Of a stretch of 23,258 nt of DNA, positions 1 to 6,573 are shown one piece after another. Made by a program: the position numbers and the translations under genes. Within the stretch, counting starts at the first letter, position 1, and each line of letters begins with the position of its first letter. This DNA is from a virus. The stretch covers positions 1-23,258 of the IMG/VR virus record IMGVR_UViG_3300003885_001113. One strand, given 5' to 3'. The notes beneath the pieces are model-generated. The model was given only the letters and a program-made list of their open reading frames with translations, made no database searches and was not told the DNA's origin.

Positions 1-40
1 GGAGTTACGCTCTTCGGGTCTACACCCTAGCCAGCCATCA
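1..40 (-). repeat. Partial copy of the recurring intergenic spacer
   Basis: This is the downstream side of the first pentapeptide gene. It matches base for base the spacer found at 6541-6573, including the stretch that reads as a short GGGT/ACCC hairpin on the - strand. In the other copies this spacer always precedes another pentapeptide gene, so another family member probably lies just left of the window. That last point is inference. Confidence 0.7.
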
Positions 41-598
41 TTATGCCTGAACCTGCCGACATAAATATTCCGGTAGCTTCGTGTGCTCATCAATATGAGC
101 AGCTTCAATCTGAGCCCTAGTGAGTCCTGTGGCTCCCTCGAGGTCGGCGCCTTCCAGATTAGCCCCATCCATGTGGGCTCTTTCCATGTGGGCTCTTCCA
201 AGGTGAGATCCATCCATGTGGGCGCCTTCCAGGTTGGCTCCCTCCAAGTTGGCGCATCGCAGTTTGGCGCCCCGCAAGTCGGCTCCTTTCAGGTTGGCTT
301 TCCGCAAGTTGGCGCCCTTCATGTTTGCTTCACACATGTTGGCTCCCTGTAGGTGGGCGCCGGTTAGGTGGGCGCCTTCCATGTGGGATCCATCCAAGTT
401 GGCGCCCTCGAGGTCGGCTCCATCCAAATTGGCGCATCGCAGTTTGGCGCCCCGCAAGTCGGCTCCTTTCAGGTTGGCTTTCCGCAAGTTGGCGCCCTTC
501 AGATCGGCCCTGTGTATCACGCATAGGTCTGCGTAACTCCTTGCTTTTCCTATGATATCGGGTTTCCCATCATCGAATATGATCTTGTATGTTTTCAT
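41..598 (-). CDS. Pentapeptide-repeat protein A (185 aa)
   Basis: About 25 consecutive pentapeptide repeats (A-N/D/H-L/M-x-G) fill residues 31-155, enough for roughly six coils of a right-handed quadrilateral beta-helix. The N-terminal cap begins MKTYKII and carries IIGxAxSYAxxCVxH, shared with the other copies. The C-terminus has the family ending GLTRAQIEAAHIDEHTKLPEYL plus CRQVQA. Some pentapeptide proteins (Qnr, MfpA) mimic DNA and bind gyrase, but the target here is unknown. The start follows AAAAGGAG with a 4-base spacing and overlaps the stop of the preceding pentapeptide gene (ATGA). Two 73-bp segments, 249-321 and 429-501, are identical and exactly 180 bp apart, so the gene grew by duplicating 12 repeat units. 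No signal peptide or membrane segment is visible, so a cytoplasmic location is likely. Confidence 0.9.
   Translation of the reverse strand: MKTYKIIFDDGKPDIIGKARSYADLCVIHRADLKGANLRKANLKGADLRGAKLRCANLDGADLEGANLDGSHMEGAHLTGAHLQGANMCEANMKGANLRKANLKGADLRGAKLRCANLEGANLEGAHMDGSHLGRAHMERAHMDGANLEGADLEGATGLTRAQIEAAHIDEHTKLPEYLCRQVQA
249..501 (-). repeat. Internal 73-bp direct repeat (249-321 and 429-501)
   Basis: The two 73-bp stretches are identical and offset by 180 bp, which is 12 x 15 bp, so the pentapeptide frame is preserved. Both encode the same run of repeats (GANLRKANLKGADLRG and onward). Identity at synonymous positions argues for a recent duplication rather than protein-level convergence. 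Confidence 0.85.
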
Positions 599-1149
599 TT
601 TTCTCCTTTTGCCCCGCTTGGGAAGTCTCCGAAGGTGTGGGGCTGGCAGGCGTCGGAGTTACGCTCTTCGGGTCTACACCCCCATAAATATTCCGGTAGC
701 TTCGTGTGCTCATCTGTGTTAGCAGATTTAACTTGAGACCTAGTGAGCCTTCCTGCGCCTTCCAGATTGGCTCCCTTTAGATTGGCTCCCTGAATGAATG
801 CTTCCTCGAGGTTAGCTCCCTGGAGGTTGGCGCCTTCCATGTTGGCTTCCCGCAGATTGGCGCACCACAGGTCGGATTCCCGCATGTTGGCTCTTTCCAG
901 GTGGGCTCCCTGTAGATGGGAGCCCTCCAGGTGGGCGCCTTCTAGATTGGCGTCCTTGAGGTGGGATCCCCCCAGGTTGGCGCATTCCATATGTGCGCCC
1001 CGCAGGTCTGCTCCCTCGAGGTTGGCGCCTTCCAGGTTGGCGCCGGTTAGGTGTGCCTTGTGTATCACACAGAAAGCTGCGTAGCTCTCTGCTTCACCGA
1101 TTATTTTATTTTTGTCAAAGCACGAGTTGAATATAATTTCGTATTCCAT
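595..1149 (-). CDS. Pentapeptide-repeat protein B (184 aa)
   Basis: Same architecture as the other copies but with a divergent cap (MEYEIIF...KIIGEAESYAAFCVIHKAH). About 22 pentapeptides follow, then RLTRSQVKSANTDEHTKLPEYL. The start at 1149 is chosen because GGAGGGAGAAG lies just upstream; an open extension to 1275 merely reads back through the spacer and the previous gene's end. The C-terminal tail (WGCRPEERNSDACQPHT and onward) is unusual. A deletion just after the LPEYL codons removed the stop seen in copies A and E, so translation runs through the intergenic spacer, its hairpin and the next ribosome binding site, and stops overlapping the next ATG. The tail is therefore probably functionless sequence. 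The biochemical target is unknown. Confidence 0.87.
   Translation of the reverse strand: MEYEIIFNSCFDKNKIIGEAESYAAFCVIHKAHLTGANLEGANLEGADLRGAHMECANLGGSHLKDANLEGAHLEGSHLQGAHLERANMRESDLWCANLREANMEGANLQGANLEEAFIQGANLKGANLEGAGRLTRSQVKSANTDEHTKLPEYLWGCRPEERNSDACQPHTFGDFPSGAKGEK
599..628 (-). promoter_or_regulatory. Leader hairpin upstream of pentapeptide gene A
   Basis: Read on the - strand, a short stem (TTCCC/GGGGC, one G-U pair and an unpaired end) sits immediately before AAAAGGAG. It is the weakest member of the six-copy leader family, but it keeps the GGGGC arm, the position and the adjoining Shine-Dalgarno. It lies inside the 3' end of the preceding gene's extended reading frame. Confidence 0.5.
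629..682 (-). repeat. Conserved intergenic spacer block, copy 2
   Basis: This block recurs with very few changes at 1170-1217 (shortened) and 6508-6570, and partly at 1-30. It holds a 6-bp inverted repeat, CCGAAG (629-634) and CTTCGG (666-671), and a smaller GGGT/ACCC hairpin. Here it is read as protein at the end of pentapeptide gene B, because the family stop codon has been deleted. Confidence 0.75.
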
Positions 1150-1906
1150 TTTTTTCTTCTCCCTCCGTAGTGTGGGGCTGGCAGGCGTCGGAGTTACGCT
1201 CTTCGGGTCTACACCCCCATAAATATTCCGGTAGCTTCGTATGCTCATCTGTGTTAGCAGATTCAATCTGCTCACACGTGAGCCCTATAACTCCACGTAG
1301 GAAGGCGCCTTCGATGTGGGTGCCCCGCAGATCTGCGCCACGCACATTGGCTCCTTCCATGTGGGTGCCTTTCATGTTGGCGCTCCGCAGGTTGGCGCCA
1401 CACATGCCGGCGCCTCCCATGTTGGCTTCCAGCAGATCGGCTCTTTCCATATGTGCGTTCCATAAGATGGCGTCCTCGAGGTGGGCTTCCCGCATGTTGG
1501 CTCCATCCAGGTGAGCTTCATACAAGTTTGCGCCTCCCATGTTGGCTTCCCGCAGATCAGCTCTTTCCATATGTGCGCCCTGCATAGAGGCGTCATACAT
1601 ATTGGATTTCCGCAGGTTGGCTTCCTCCAGGTGGGCGCCACACAGGTTGGCGCCTTCCATGTTGGCGTCCTCGAGGATGGCGCCCTTCATGTTGGCCCCC
1701 TGCATATTGGATCCTTCCAGGTGGGCGCCCTTCATGTCGGCGTCCTCCATATGGGCGCCACACAGATCGGCGCCTCCCAGATTGGTTTCCCGCAGGTTGG
1801 CGCCTTCCATGTGTGCCTTGTGTGTCACACAGAGAGCTGCGTAGCTCTTTGCTTCACCTATGATTGAGGGTTTCCCATCATGGAATATGATCTTGTATGT
1901 TTTCAT
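1115..1906 (-). CDS. Pentapeptide-repeat protein C (263 aa)
   Basis: The cap begins MKTYKIIFHDGKPSIIGEAKSYAALCVTHKAH. Around 38 pentapeptides follow (about nine coils), then the ending GLTCEQIESANTDEHTKLPEYL. It starts after TAAAGGAG at a 5-base spacing. As in copy B, the normal stop is missing and the frame continues through the spacer (WGCRPEERNSDACQPH and onward), ending at 1115, 35 bases inside the next gene. The repeats are methionine-rich at the central position. A 48-bp block at 1679-1726 is also present in copy E at 6874-6921, a sign of exchange between paralogues. It follows the recombination genes after a 92-base gap. Its role is unknown; DNA mimicry is possible by analogy with MfpA and Qnr. 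Confidence 0.9.
   Translation of the reverse strand: MKTYKIIFHDGKPSIIGEAKSYAALCVTHKAHMEGANLRETNLGGADLCGAHMEDADMKGAHLEGSNMQGANMKGAILEDANMEGANLCGAHLEEANLRKSNMYDASMQGAHMERADLREANMGGANLYEAHLDGANMREAHLEDAILWNAHMERADLLEANMGGAGMCGANLRSANMKGTHMEGANVRGADLRGTHIEGAFLRGVIGLTCEQIESANTDEHTKLPEYLWGCRPEERNSDACQPHTTEGEEKNGIRNYIQLVL
1170..1217 (-). repeat. Conserved intergenic spacer block, copy 3 (shortened)
   Basis: Same sequence as the 629-682 and 6508-6570 blocks from GTGTGGGGCTGG through the GGGT/ACCC hairpin. The CCGAAG arm and the GC leader hairpin next to the ribosome binding site have been deleted, leaving a plain GGAGGGAGAAG site for pentapeptide gene B. Confidence 0.7.
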
Positions 1907-1998
1907 TTTTTCTCCTTTACCCTACGCGTGCTTAGCCCGACTGACCACATCTGGACGTCCCCCGCACCGCTAAGCGCCCACCCCTACGCATGGGGTAT
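1907..1998 (-). other. Structured 92-base gap between recombination and pentapeptide genes
   Basis: It contains a 7-bp inverted repeat, GCTTAGC (1930-1936) and GCTAAGC (1969-1975), and a CCCC/GGGG hairpin at 1981-1995. A short direct repeat, CCCTACGC, flanks the region. No T-run follows either hairpin on the - strand, so I do not call a terminator; it may be a processing or regulatory structure. Confidence 0.4.
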
Positions 1999-2661
1999 TT
2001 ATCTAACCGTAACAGTCTTTTTTGAATATACCAGCACCCCAGGATAATGGAGCGAGTCCTTTAGCGACCTTACCAAGGCTCCCATTACAGTATCCTTGAC
2101 GTCTATTACCTCAAGAGAAGCCTCACTGTTAGCCACAGCTTTAACCAGTGCTAATAAGTCAGTGACTTCATATTTCCATGTTAGCCTTGTGCTTATCCCT
2201 TCAGGATTTTTATCCTTTTGGATATAGTTGTTAAGCTGATTGGTTTTCTCTTCTAACACTTCATTTGCCAACTCAATTTCCCCCTCATCTTCAAGTTGTG
2301 TCGCAAGCGCAAGCTGAGCTTCCTCTTGTTGTTTCAAAAGGATTGACTCTTGTTTCAGTTGTAACTCAAGCCTTATTCGCTCTTGCTCCGCCAAATAAAA
2401 ACTCATCTTGCTACGGAGAAGGATATCAGCTTCCTCAATGGGCTTCAAAATCTTCTTCCTTTCACTTGTCAGAGCTTTGTGTGCTTGATTTGCCTTATCC
2501 ACTAACGGCTTAAAAAATTCGTTAACGGCCTTTTTCCGGGTTTTTATTTTTTTAGCCAATATCCCGGCTATATCCATAGTCTCTTTAGAATTTACTTCAA
2601 AATCAATAATCTTAATTTTTATTTCATTAGCTTCATTAGACATTGCTTGTTCATTGTCCAT
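1999..2661 (-). CDS. Coiled-coil protein of the recombination cassette (220 aa)
   Basis: A long charged helical stretch (residues 30-145) contains KKIKTRKKAVNEFFKPLVDKA and a Q/E-rich coiled coil around residues 90-125. A compact C-terminal part follows with RLTWKYEVTDLLALVKAV and an ending close to GVLVYSKKTVTVR. In my recollection, proteins of this layout occur beside RecT- or ERF-type genes in many phages with no assigned activity. A recombination accessory role is inferred from position. It starts one base after the nuclease stop, so it is translationally linked to it. No catalytic motif is visible. Confidence 0.75.
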   Translation of the reverse strand: MDNEQAMSNEANEIKIKIIDFEVNSKETMDIAGILAKKIKTRKKAVNEFFKPLVDKANQAHKALTSERKKILKPIEEADILLRSKMSFYLAEQERIRLELQLKQESILLKQQEEAQLALATQLEDEGEIELANEVLEEKTNQLNNYIQKDKNPEGISTRLTWKYEVTDLLALVKAVANSEASLEVIDVKDTVMGALVRSLKDSLHYPGVLVYSKKTVTVR

Positions 2662-2662
2662 T

Positions 2663-3268
2663 TTAATCCCCCAGTAGATTGTTTTCGTTCCTGAATTTCC
2701 AGACAGATAATGCTGCCTGAAATAAATTCCAGCTCTGTAATATTTCCTTTGTTTTTAGCACGTACAGGTTATACTTATAATTTTTCAGGTGCAATATGGC
2801 ACATTTAAGGGAGCTATCTCCTAATATTCCCCAGTATGCGGCCACTTGTATGTGTGCCGCTGGCGCAAGGACACCAGTTTTTATTTCCAGGACATACTCC
2901 TTGTCGTTTAGGCTGCCAATCCTATCAAGAGTTCCCGCAACAAGAAGTTGCTCGTGGCATATCCTCTGCTCGGTTTTATTAACTTTAAAGCCAGATTCTT
3001 TTTTGAATTTTTGATATTGTTCGACATAAGGGAGAATGTCTTGCGGAATAAACTCAACGTCAACGACATTATTGTCAAGTTGTTCAAGGATTAAGTGAAC
3101 AATCAATCCCCGAGCAGCACCGGTTGAAAATGGCGACAAAGAATATAATCCAGTGTCTTTTAAAACTCGCGTAACCGATGGAATCGTCAGGCCATCCAGT
3201 TCATACACGTGTGTTTTATGTTCCCCGTTTTTGTTGGTTTTGCTTTCAAAAAACTCAAGCTTAGGCAT
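2663..3268 (-). CDS. PD-(D/E)XK nuclease, RecB/Cas4-like (201 aa)
   Basis: The nuclease signature is clear: GTLDR at residues 112-116, LEIKTG at 127-132 (the D, E and K of the active site) and QVAAY at 141-145, with an upstream conserved histidine in RGLIVH. This family comprises metal-dependent DNA exonucleases. In phages they resect DNA ends to give single strands for an annealing protein, and the ERF gene lies immediately upstream. The start at 3268 (MPKLEFF) is preferred because AGGAGG lies 11-12 bases before it; a start at 3289 (MRRFLK) is possible but has no clear site. It overlaps the ERF gene by 8 bases, consistent with coupled translation. Confidence 0.82.
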   Translation of the reverse strand: MPKLEFFESKTNKNGEHKTHVYELDGLTIPSVTRVLKDTGLYSLSPFSTGAARGLIVHLILEQLDNNVVDVEFIPQDILPYVEQYQKFKKESGFKVNKTEQRICHEQLLVAGTLDRIGSLNDKEYVLEIKTGVLAPAAHIQVAAYWGILGDSSLKCAILHLKNYKYNLYVLKTKEILQSWNLFQAALSVWKFRNENNLLGD

Positions 3269-3932
3269 GTTCTTTAAAAACCTCCTCATTGTCTTTGATA
3301 CGTTGTTTCATAGCATTCCAGACATTAACCTGGTCCTCATGTTTTAATATCTCGTTTGACTTCTCAAAGCCGAACCGGTTTAATACGGCTCGATATCCAG
3401 CCTCGCCCAGGGTTTCTTTGTAATCTTTCATCAAGTTGAGGAATTTAAAATTGGTGGTAGTTTCTTCCGGTTTTTTGTTTTTCTCTACCGCTAATTCATG
3501 CGTTTCATTCTCAGTGTCTTTTGGCTCCTCTGTGGTAATGCAGAAAAGCTGAATCAAGGCATATTTTTGTGCAGCGGACATCGCCTTATTTGACCCTTTA
3601 TCTCCGCTATCCATCGCCTCGCCGAGTGTTATCACTTCTATAAATGATCCATCTTCTGCTGCACAAGTATATTTTACCTTAATTATTGTGTATAGCAGCA
3701 GCCCGCCGCTTTTGCTTTTTCGCTCTTCACGGATATGTTCCAAAACTTGTGGATAGCAGAATACTTTATTTGTAGATAAAGCCAAATTAACAGCATTATA
3801 TAAGTCATCAATCCCCCTAAACCTGTAATTTCCTTGACCTGGCGAGCTATTCCTTTGATTTTTCCCTATGGCTCCAATTGCCGCCATTACCTTGGGGATT
3901 GCTTCGTAAATTAACTTTTTTTGTTCTTCCAT
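3261..3932 (-). CDS. erf: ERF-family single-strand annealing protein (223 aa)
   Basis: Residues 36-48 (YRFRGIDDLYNAV) and 104-130 (GEAMDSGDKGSNKAMSAAQKY) match the hallmark segments of ERF recombinases such as P22 Erf. These form rings on single-stranded DNA and promote annealing for genome circularisation and repair. The C-terminal third (after about residue 140) is a charged linker plus a small helical domain, typical in layout. It starts at 3932 in a TAATG overlap with the XRE gene. No ordinary Shine-Dalgarno is present; a run of ten Gs ends five bases before the ATG and may serve as one. With the nuclease it forms an end-resection and annealing pair. Confidence 0.92.
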   Translation of the reverse strand: MEEQKKLIYEAIPKVMAAIGAIGKNQRNSSPGQGNYRFRGIDDLYNAVNLALSTNKVFCYPQVLEHIREERKSKSGGLLLYTIIKVKYTCAAEDGSFIEVITLGEAMDSGDKGSNKAMSAAQKYALIQLFCITTEEPKDTENETHELAVEKNKKPEETTTNFKFLNLMKDYKETLGEAGYRAVLNRFGFEKSNEILKHEDQVNVWNAMKQRIKDNEEVFKEHA

Positions 3933-4276
3933 TATTCCCCCCCCCCTGGCGTAGTGGTTTGTCTTAGCTGCTTAATTAGGTTATCCAATTCCTGTGTGTA
4001 GCGCATATTTGCAATAGCTTCTCCCCGCTTCTCTGCCCGTGAGATATCATCTTCGGTAAGCTTTACTGCCTGAGACTTTTCGCTATTAAGCAGGCTAACA
4101 ACTGATACTCCTAGCCCGTCAGCAATTTTGCATAGCGTCCCAACGGTCGTGTTGGGGAGGCTGCCTGTCTCCATCCTAGATAGATACTCACGCTTTATTC
4201 CACATCTCTTCTCTAGGGACTCCTGTGTCATGCCTTTTTCACGTCTGATTTCTTTGATTTTAGCTCCAAATTTCAT
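3932..4276 (-). CDS. XRE-family helix-turn-helix regulator (114 aa)
   Basis: Residues 3-62 form a lambda-repressor-like DNA-binding domain (KIKEIRREKGMTQESLEKRCGIKREYLSRMETG and onward, ending DGLGVSVVSLL). The rest is a short charged helix, with no peptidase domain of the LexA/CI kind. It probably represses or activates phage promoters, and candidate operators are the inverted repeats in the divergent region near 8220-8325. Lying mid-block rather than beside the divergent promoter is unusual for a master repressor. It starts at 4276 after GGAGGTAAATC and overlaps the membrane-protein stop by 4 bases. The last codons lie in a ten-G tract, so slippage would change the C-terminus. Confidence 0.88.
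   Translation of the reverse strand: MKFGAKIKEIRREKGMTQESLEKRCGIKREYLSRMETGSLPNTTVGTLCKIADGLGVSVVSLLNSEKSQAVKLTEDDISRAEKRGEAIANMRYTQELDNLIKQLRQTTTPGGGE
3937..3946 (-). repeat. Ten-base homopolymer (G10 on the coding strand)
   Basis: Ten consecutive C on the + strand are ten G in the mRNA. They encode the final glycines of the XRE regulator and end five bases before the ERF start codon, in the position of a Shine-Dalgarno sequence. Such tracts are prone to slippage in replication and in sequencing. Confidence 0.85.
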
Positions 4277-4479
4277 GATTTACCTCCGTAAAATTGTTGA
4301 TTTACCTCCGACTGCCCGGCCATAGCAGTCATCACCTGCCAGGTCATCGCAAACACTACCGCCATAGCTGCTAGCCCCATCATCATGCCAATCGATATCC
4401 GGACTGCCTTGCTGAACTGAGCAGCCTGCTTCCAACGCTGCTCCGGCGCCCACTCCCGAAATTCATTTCTGTAACACAT
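4273..4479 (-). CDS. Small single-pass membrane protein (68 aa)
   Basis: One hydrophobic helix at about residues 28-52 (ISIGMMMGLAAMAVVFAMTW) follows a charged N-terminal part (REWAPEQRWKQ). No cleavable signal peptide motif is present. It starts at 4479 after AAGGAGGTTTATAC, a strong ribosome binding site, and couples to the XRE gene by an ATGA overlap. I do not recognise the family. A host-membrane role such as exclusion or signalling to the neighbouring regulator is speculation. The length and composition do not match a classical holin. Confidence 0.72.
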   Translation of the reverse strand: MCYRNEFREWAPEQRWKQAAQFSKAVRISIGMMMGLAAMAVVFAMTWQVMTAMAGQSEVNQQFYGGKS

Positions 4480-4556
4480 GTATAAACCTCCTTATGTTTT
4501 ATGTTATCCAGCCCCTCCCAGAGCTTGCGCCCTGGGCGCTCATTTCCCAATGCTGG

Positions 4557-4754
4557 CTACCCTCTTTGGTTCGGCTTACCCCTGTGATCCGCAGGTTGAG
4601 CAAACCCCGCTAGTTTGCGCAGCCAATCCCTGGCTGCTTGTTCTGTTTTGAAGCCTCGTTCCATGATCTTCCCTGAAGCGGTGCAGCTAATGAACCACTC
4701 TAGTCCTTCAGGGAATCGCCCATATACCACATAGAACTTAGTTTTTATCCTCAT
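4557..4754 (-). CDS. Small conserved-type phage protein (65 aa), unknown
   Basis: A compact alpha/beta-looking protein (KTKFYVVYGRFPEGLEWFISC, then KTEQAARDWLRKLAGF) with a basic, proline-containing tail. It starts after GGAGGTGGAAC, a good ribosome binding site. I do not recognise it. The TEQAARDWL segment resembles small proteins with an amphipathic helix, but no function follows. The 77 bases before the next gene hold a GC-rich imperfect hairpin near 4520-4540. Confidence 0.65.
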   Translation of the reverse strand: MRIKTKFYVVYGRFPEGLEWFISCTASGKIMERGFKTEQAARDWLRKLAGFAQPADHRGKPNQRG

Positions 4755-4786
4755 GTTCCACCTCCAACCACTTTGTGCCCTTCTCT

Positions 4787-5065
4787 TTACTCATCAAACA
4801 AGATGTCGGCGCCTTCAATTAGAGCCTCCAGCCTTTTTTTTGCAATTTCAGGTGACAAACAACCACCGTCAGAATCAAAAATCGGGCACTCAGGACACTC
4901 CACAGAATCATCTTGAACCAACTTCCGGCAAAATATGTTCCGTGAATAAAAATATTGTCTTAGAAAATCATATTTATAGCCGGCCAGTGTTGGTTTCAGG
5001 CTAATTAAAACAGATAAATACTCAAACTCCTTCAGCATATCTTGTTCCGTTATTTTGCTCATCAT
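4787..5065 (-). CDS. Small cysteine-containing protein (92 aa), unknown
   Basis: Four cysteines lie in the second half (FCRK, then VECPECPIFDSDGGC), with spacing that could bind a metal. The rest is helical, with an acidic C-terminus. The start at 5065 (MMSKITEQ) is chosen because AAAGGAG lies directly upstream; the longer open frame to 5134 reads backwards through the shared hairpin leader. An alternative start is the next ATG at 5062. Function unknown. Confidence 0.68.
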   Translation of the reverse strand: MMSKITEQDMLKEFEYLSVLISLKPTLAGYKYDFLRQYFYSRNIFCRKLVQDDSVECPECPIFDSDGGCLSPEIAKKRLEALIEGADILFDE

Positions 5066-5095
5066 TTTCTCCTTTGGCACCGTGGGGGCGTTGTA
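5066..5095 (-). promoter_or_regulatory. Leader hairpin upstream of the cysteine protein gene
   Basis: On the - strand ACGCCCC, a 3-base loop and GGTGC precede CCAAAGGAG. It matches the other leaders except for one mismatch in the stem (C opposite U) and a shorter loop. It shows that the leader is not restricted to pentapeptide genes. Confidence 0.5.
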
Positions 5096-5099
5096 ACTT

Positions 5100-5639
5100 C
5101 TATGATCGAAAAAAATCTCTTTTTGGCCTGCCAACGTAATGTTTATCTTTTATTATTTTTATGAGGGCGAGCCACACGGCCCCCTCATCATCGACTGATA
5201 GTCTCCTAGTATCAACGTGGTCGTAGGCGTTTTGGGCTTCAGTCCGGCCTTTAGGATTGAAAGTATCGAAAATCTTTTGTGCTAGCCCTTCAATCCCGCT
5301 GGCTCTGAAGATTTTCTCAGTCTCTTTTCCAGAGAGGCTTATTTTTTTCACTTCCTCTTTTTTTGGGGCTTCTGGGGCTTCTGGGGCTTCCAGTTCCACC
5401 GAAAGAAGCTCGTCGATTGCGGCCATTAGTATGTTCACGTTTCCAGGCCGTGTGGCCGAGAAACTCAAGCCGCGGTAGGTTCCGGAGTTCCGGCCCCGAA
5501 CATCATCCGCGTCCGTGGTGATGTATCCGGCCTGCTGAAAACTTCGGTTATATAGATATATTCTTTTTTTCCGTGACTTTTCCCATATTTTTGCATCTTC
5601 TATTTTTTCAGCTCTATTTTTTAATTCTTCGTGTTCCAT
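5100..5639 (-). CDS. Hypothetical protein with an EAP-repeat linker (179 aa)
   Basis: Two parts are joined by a linker of repeated EAP units (EAPEAPEAP, residues 84-92). The N-terminal part is basic and begins with a coiled helix (MEHEELKNRAEKIEDAKIWEK). The C-terminal part (residues 100-179) is helical with a basic end. It is translated from a good site (AAGGAG) whose bases also contain the stop codon of pentapeptide gene D, so the two are tightly coupled. I do not recognise either part. Some composition resembles nucleic-acid-associated phage early proteins, but that is only an impression. Confidence 0.65.
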   Translation of the reverse strand: MEHEELKNRAEKIEDAKIWEKSRKKRIYLYNRSFQQAGYITTDADDVRGRNSGTYRGLSFSATRPGNVNILMAAIDELLSVELEAPEAPEAPKKEEVKKISLSGKETEKIFRASGIEGLAQKIFDTFNPKGRTEAQNAYDHVDTRRLSVDDEGAVWLALIKIIKDKHYVGRPKRDFFRS

Positions 5640-5651
5640 TTCTTTTCTCCT

Positions 5652-6476
5652 TCATAAATATTCCGGTAGCTTCGTATACTTGTCTATGTGAGCAGATTCA
5701 ATCTGCTCACACGTGAGCCCTATAACTCCACGTAGGTCTGCTCCCCTAAAATTGGCTTCCCGCATATCGACGTACCGCATGCGGGCGCCTTCGAGGTGGG
5801 CTTCCAGCAGATCGGCTCTTTCTATATGAGCGCACCACATGTTGGCTCCACGCAGGTTAGCGCCCCACAGGTTGGCTCTTTCCATGTGGGCGTTCCATAG
5901 GATGGCGCCCTTCAGGTTGGCGCCTACTAGATTGGCTCCACAAAGATGGACTTCATACATATTAGCGCCCCGCATATCGGCTATTTCAAGATCGGCGTCC
6001 TCGAGGATGGCGCCATATAGGTCAGCGTCCCGCAGGTTGGCTTCCCGCAGGTTGGCGCCCTTCATGTGGGTTCCCCGCAGGTTAGCGCTTTCCAAGTTGT
6101 CGCTTTCGAGGTCGGCTTCACGCAGGTTGGCTCCCTCCAGGTTAGCGCACCACAGGTCGGCTTCACGCAGGTTGGCTCCCTTCATGTTGGCTCCACGCAG
6201 GGTAGCGCCCTTTATGTCGGCTCCTTCCAGGTGGGCGCCCTTCATGTCGGCGTCCTCCAGGTGGGCGCCACACAGATCGGCGCCTTCCAGATTGGTTTCC
6301 CGCAGGTTGGCGCCTTCCATGTTGGCACACCACAAGTTGGCTCCCTCGAGGTGGGCGCCTTCCAGGTGGGCGCCTTCCATGTGTGCCTTGTGTGTCACGC
6401 AGAGGTCTGCGTAGCTCTTTGCTTCACCTATGATATCGGGTTTCCCATCATCGAATATGATCTTGTATGTTTTCAT
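5652..6476 (-). CDS. Pentapeptide-repeat protein D (274 aa), the longest copy
   Basis: The cap MKTYKIIFDDGKPDIIGEAKSYADLCVTHKAH is followed by about 42 pentapeptides (roughly ten coils), then GLTCEQIESAHIDKYTKLPEYL and an immediate stop. The start at 6476 follows CCAAAGGAG at a 5-base spacing; an open extension to 6641 is only spacer. The stop codon overlaps the next gene's ribosome binding site, so the spacer found after copies A and E is absent here. Repeat composition is close to A-N-L-x-G/E with many alanine-glycine turns. A 23-bp palindrome lies near its 3' end. Similar blocks occur in copy C, such as the ten pentapeptides near the N-terminus. The target is unknown. Confidence 0.9.
   Translation of the reverse strand: MKTYKIIFDDGKPDIIGEAKSYADLCVTHKAHMEGAHLEGAHLEGANLWCANMEGANLRETNLEGADLCGAHLEDADMKGAHLEGADIKGATLRGANMKGANLREADLWCANLEGANLREADLESDNLESANLRGTHMKGANLREANLRDADLYGAILEDADLEIADMRGANMYEVHLCGANLVGANLKGAILWNAHMERANLWGANLRGANMWCAHIERADLLEAHLEGARMRYVDMREANFRGADLRGVIGLTCEQIESAHIDKYTKLPEYL
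5688..5710. repeat. 23-bp palindrome in the 3' end of pentapeptide gene D
   Basis: Arms GTGAGCAGATT and AATCTGCTCAC are perfectly complementary around one central base. In mRNA this could fold as a stem of ten or so pairs. It encodes the CEQIESAH part of the family ending and recurs perfectly at 7447-7469 and with one mismatch in copy C near 1250. Confidence 0.8.
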
Positions 6477-6509
6477 GAGTTCTCCTTTGGCCCCGTGGGG
6501 GGCGTCTCC
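6477..6509 (-). promoter_or_regulatory. Leader hairpin upstream of pentapeptide gene D
   Basis: On the - strand GACGCCCC, a CCAC loop and GGGGC form a 5-bp perfect stem (6490-6494 with 6499-6503), followed directly by CAAAGGAG and the start codon. It is one of the clearest members of the leader family. Confidence 0.65.
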
Positions 6510-6570
6510 GAAGGTGTGGGGCTGGCAGGCGTTGGAGTTACGCTCTTCGGGTCTACACCCTAGCCAGCCA
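6508..6570 (-). repeat. Conserved intergenic spacer block, copy 4 (complete)
   Basis: The most complete copy. It has the CCGAAG/CTTCGG inverted repeat (6508-6513, 6545-6550), the GGGT/ACCC hairpin, and the bases leading to the stop codon of pentapeptide gene E. It connects gene E with gene D. Confidence 0.75.
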
Positions 6571-6573
6571 TCA

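Noticed and set aside
1150-1275. N-terminal extension of pentapeptide gene B
   Set aside because: The extension reads through spacer and preceding gene end; a good ribosome binding site lies before the 1149 start.
1981-1995. Rho-independent terminator in the gap after the recombination genes
   Set aside because: The CCCC/GGGG hairpin has no T-run on the - strand.
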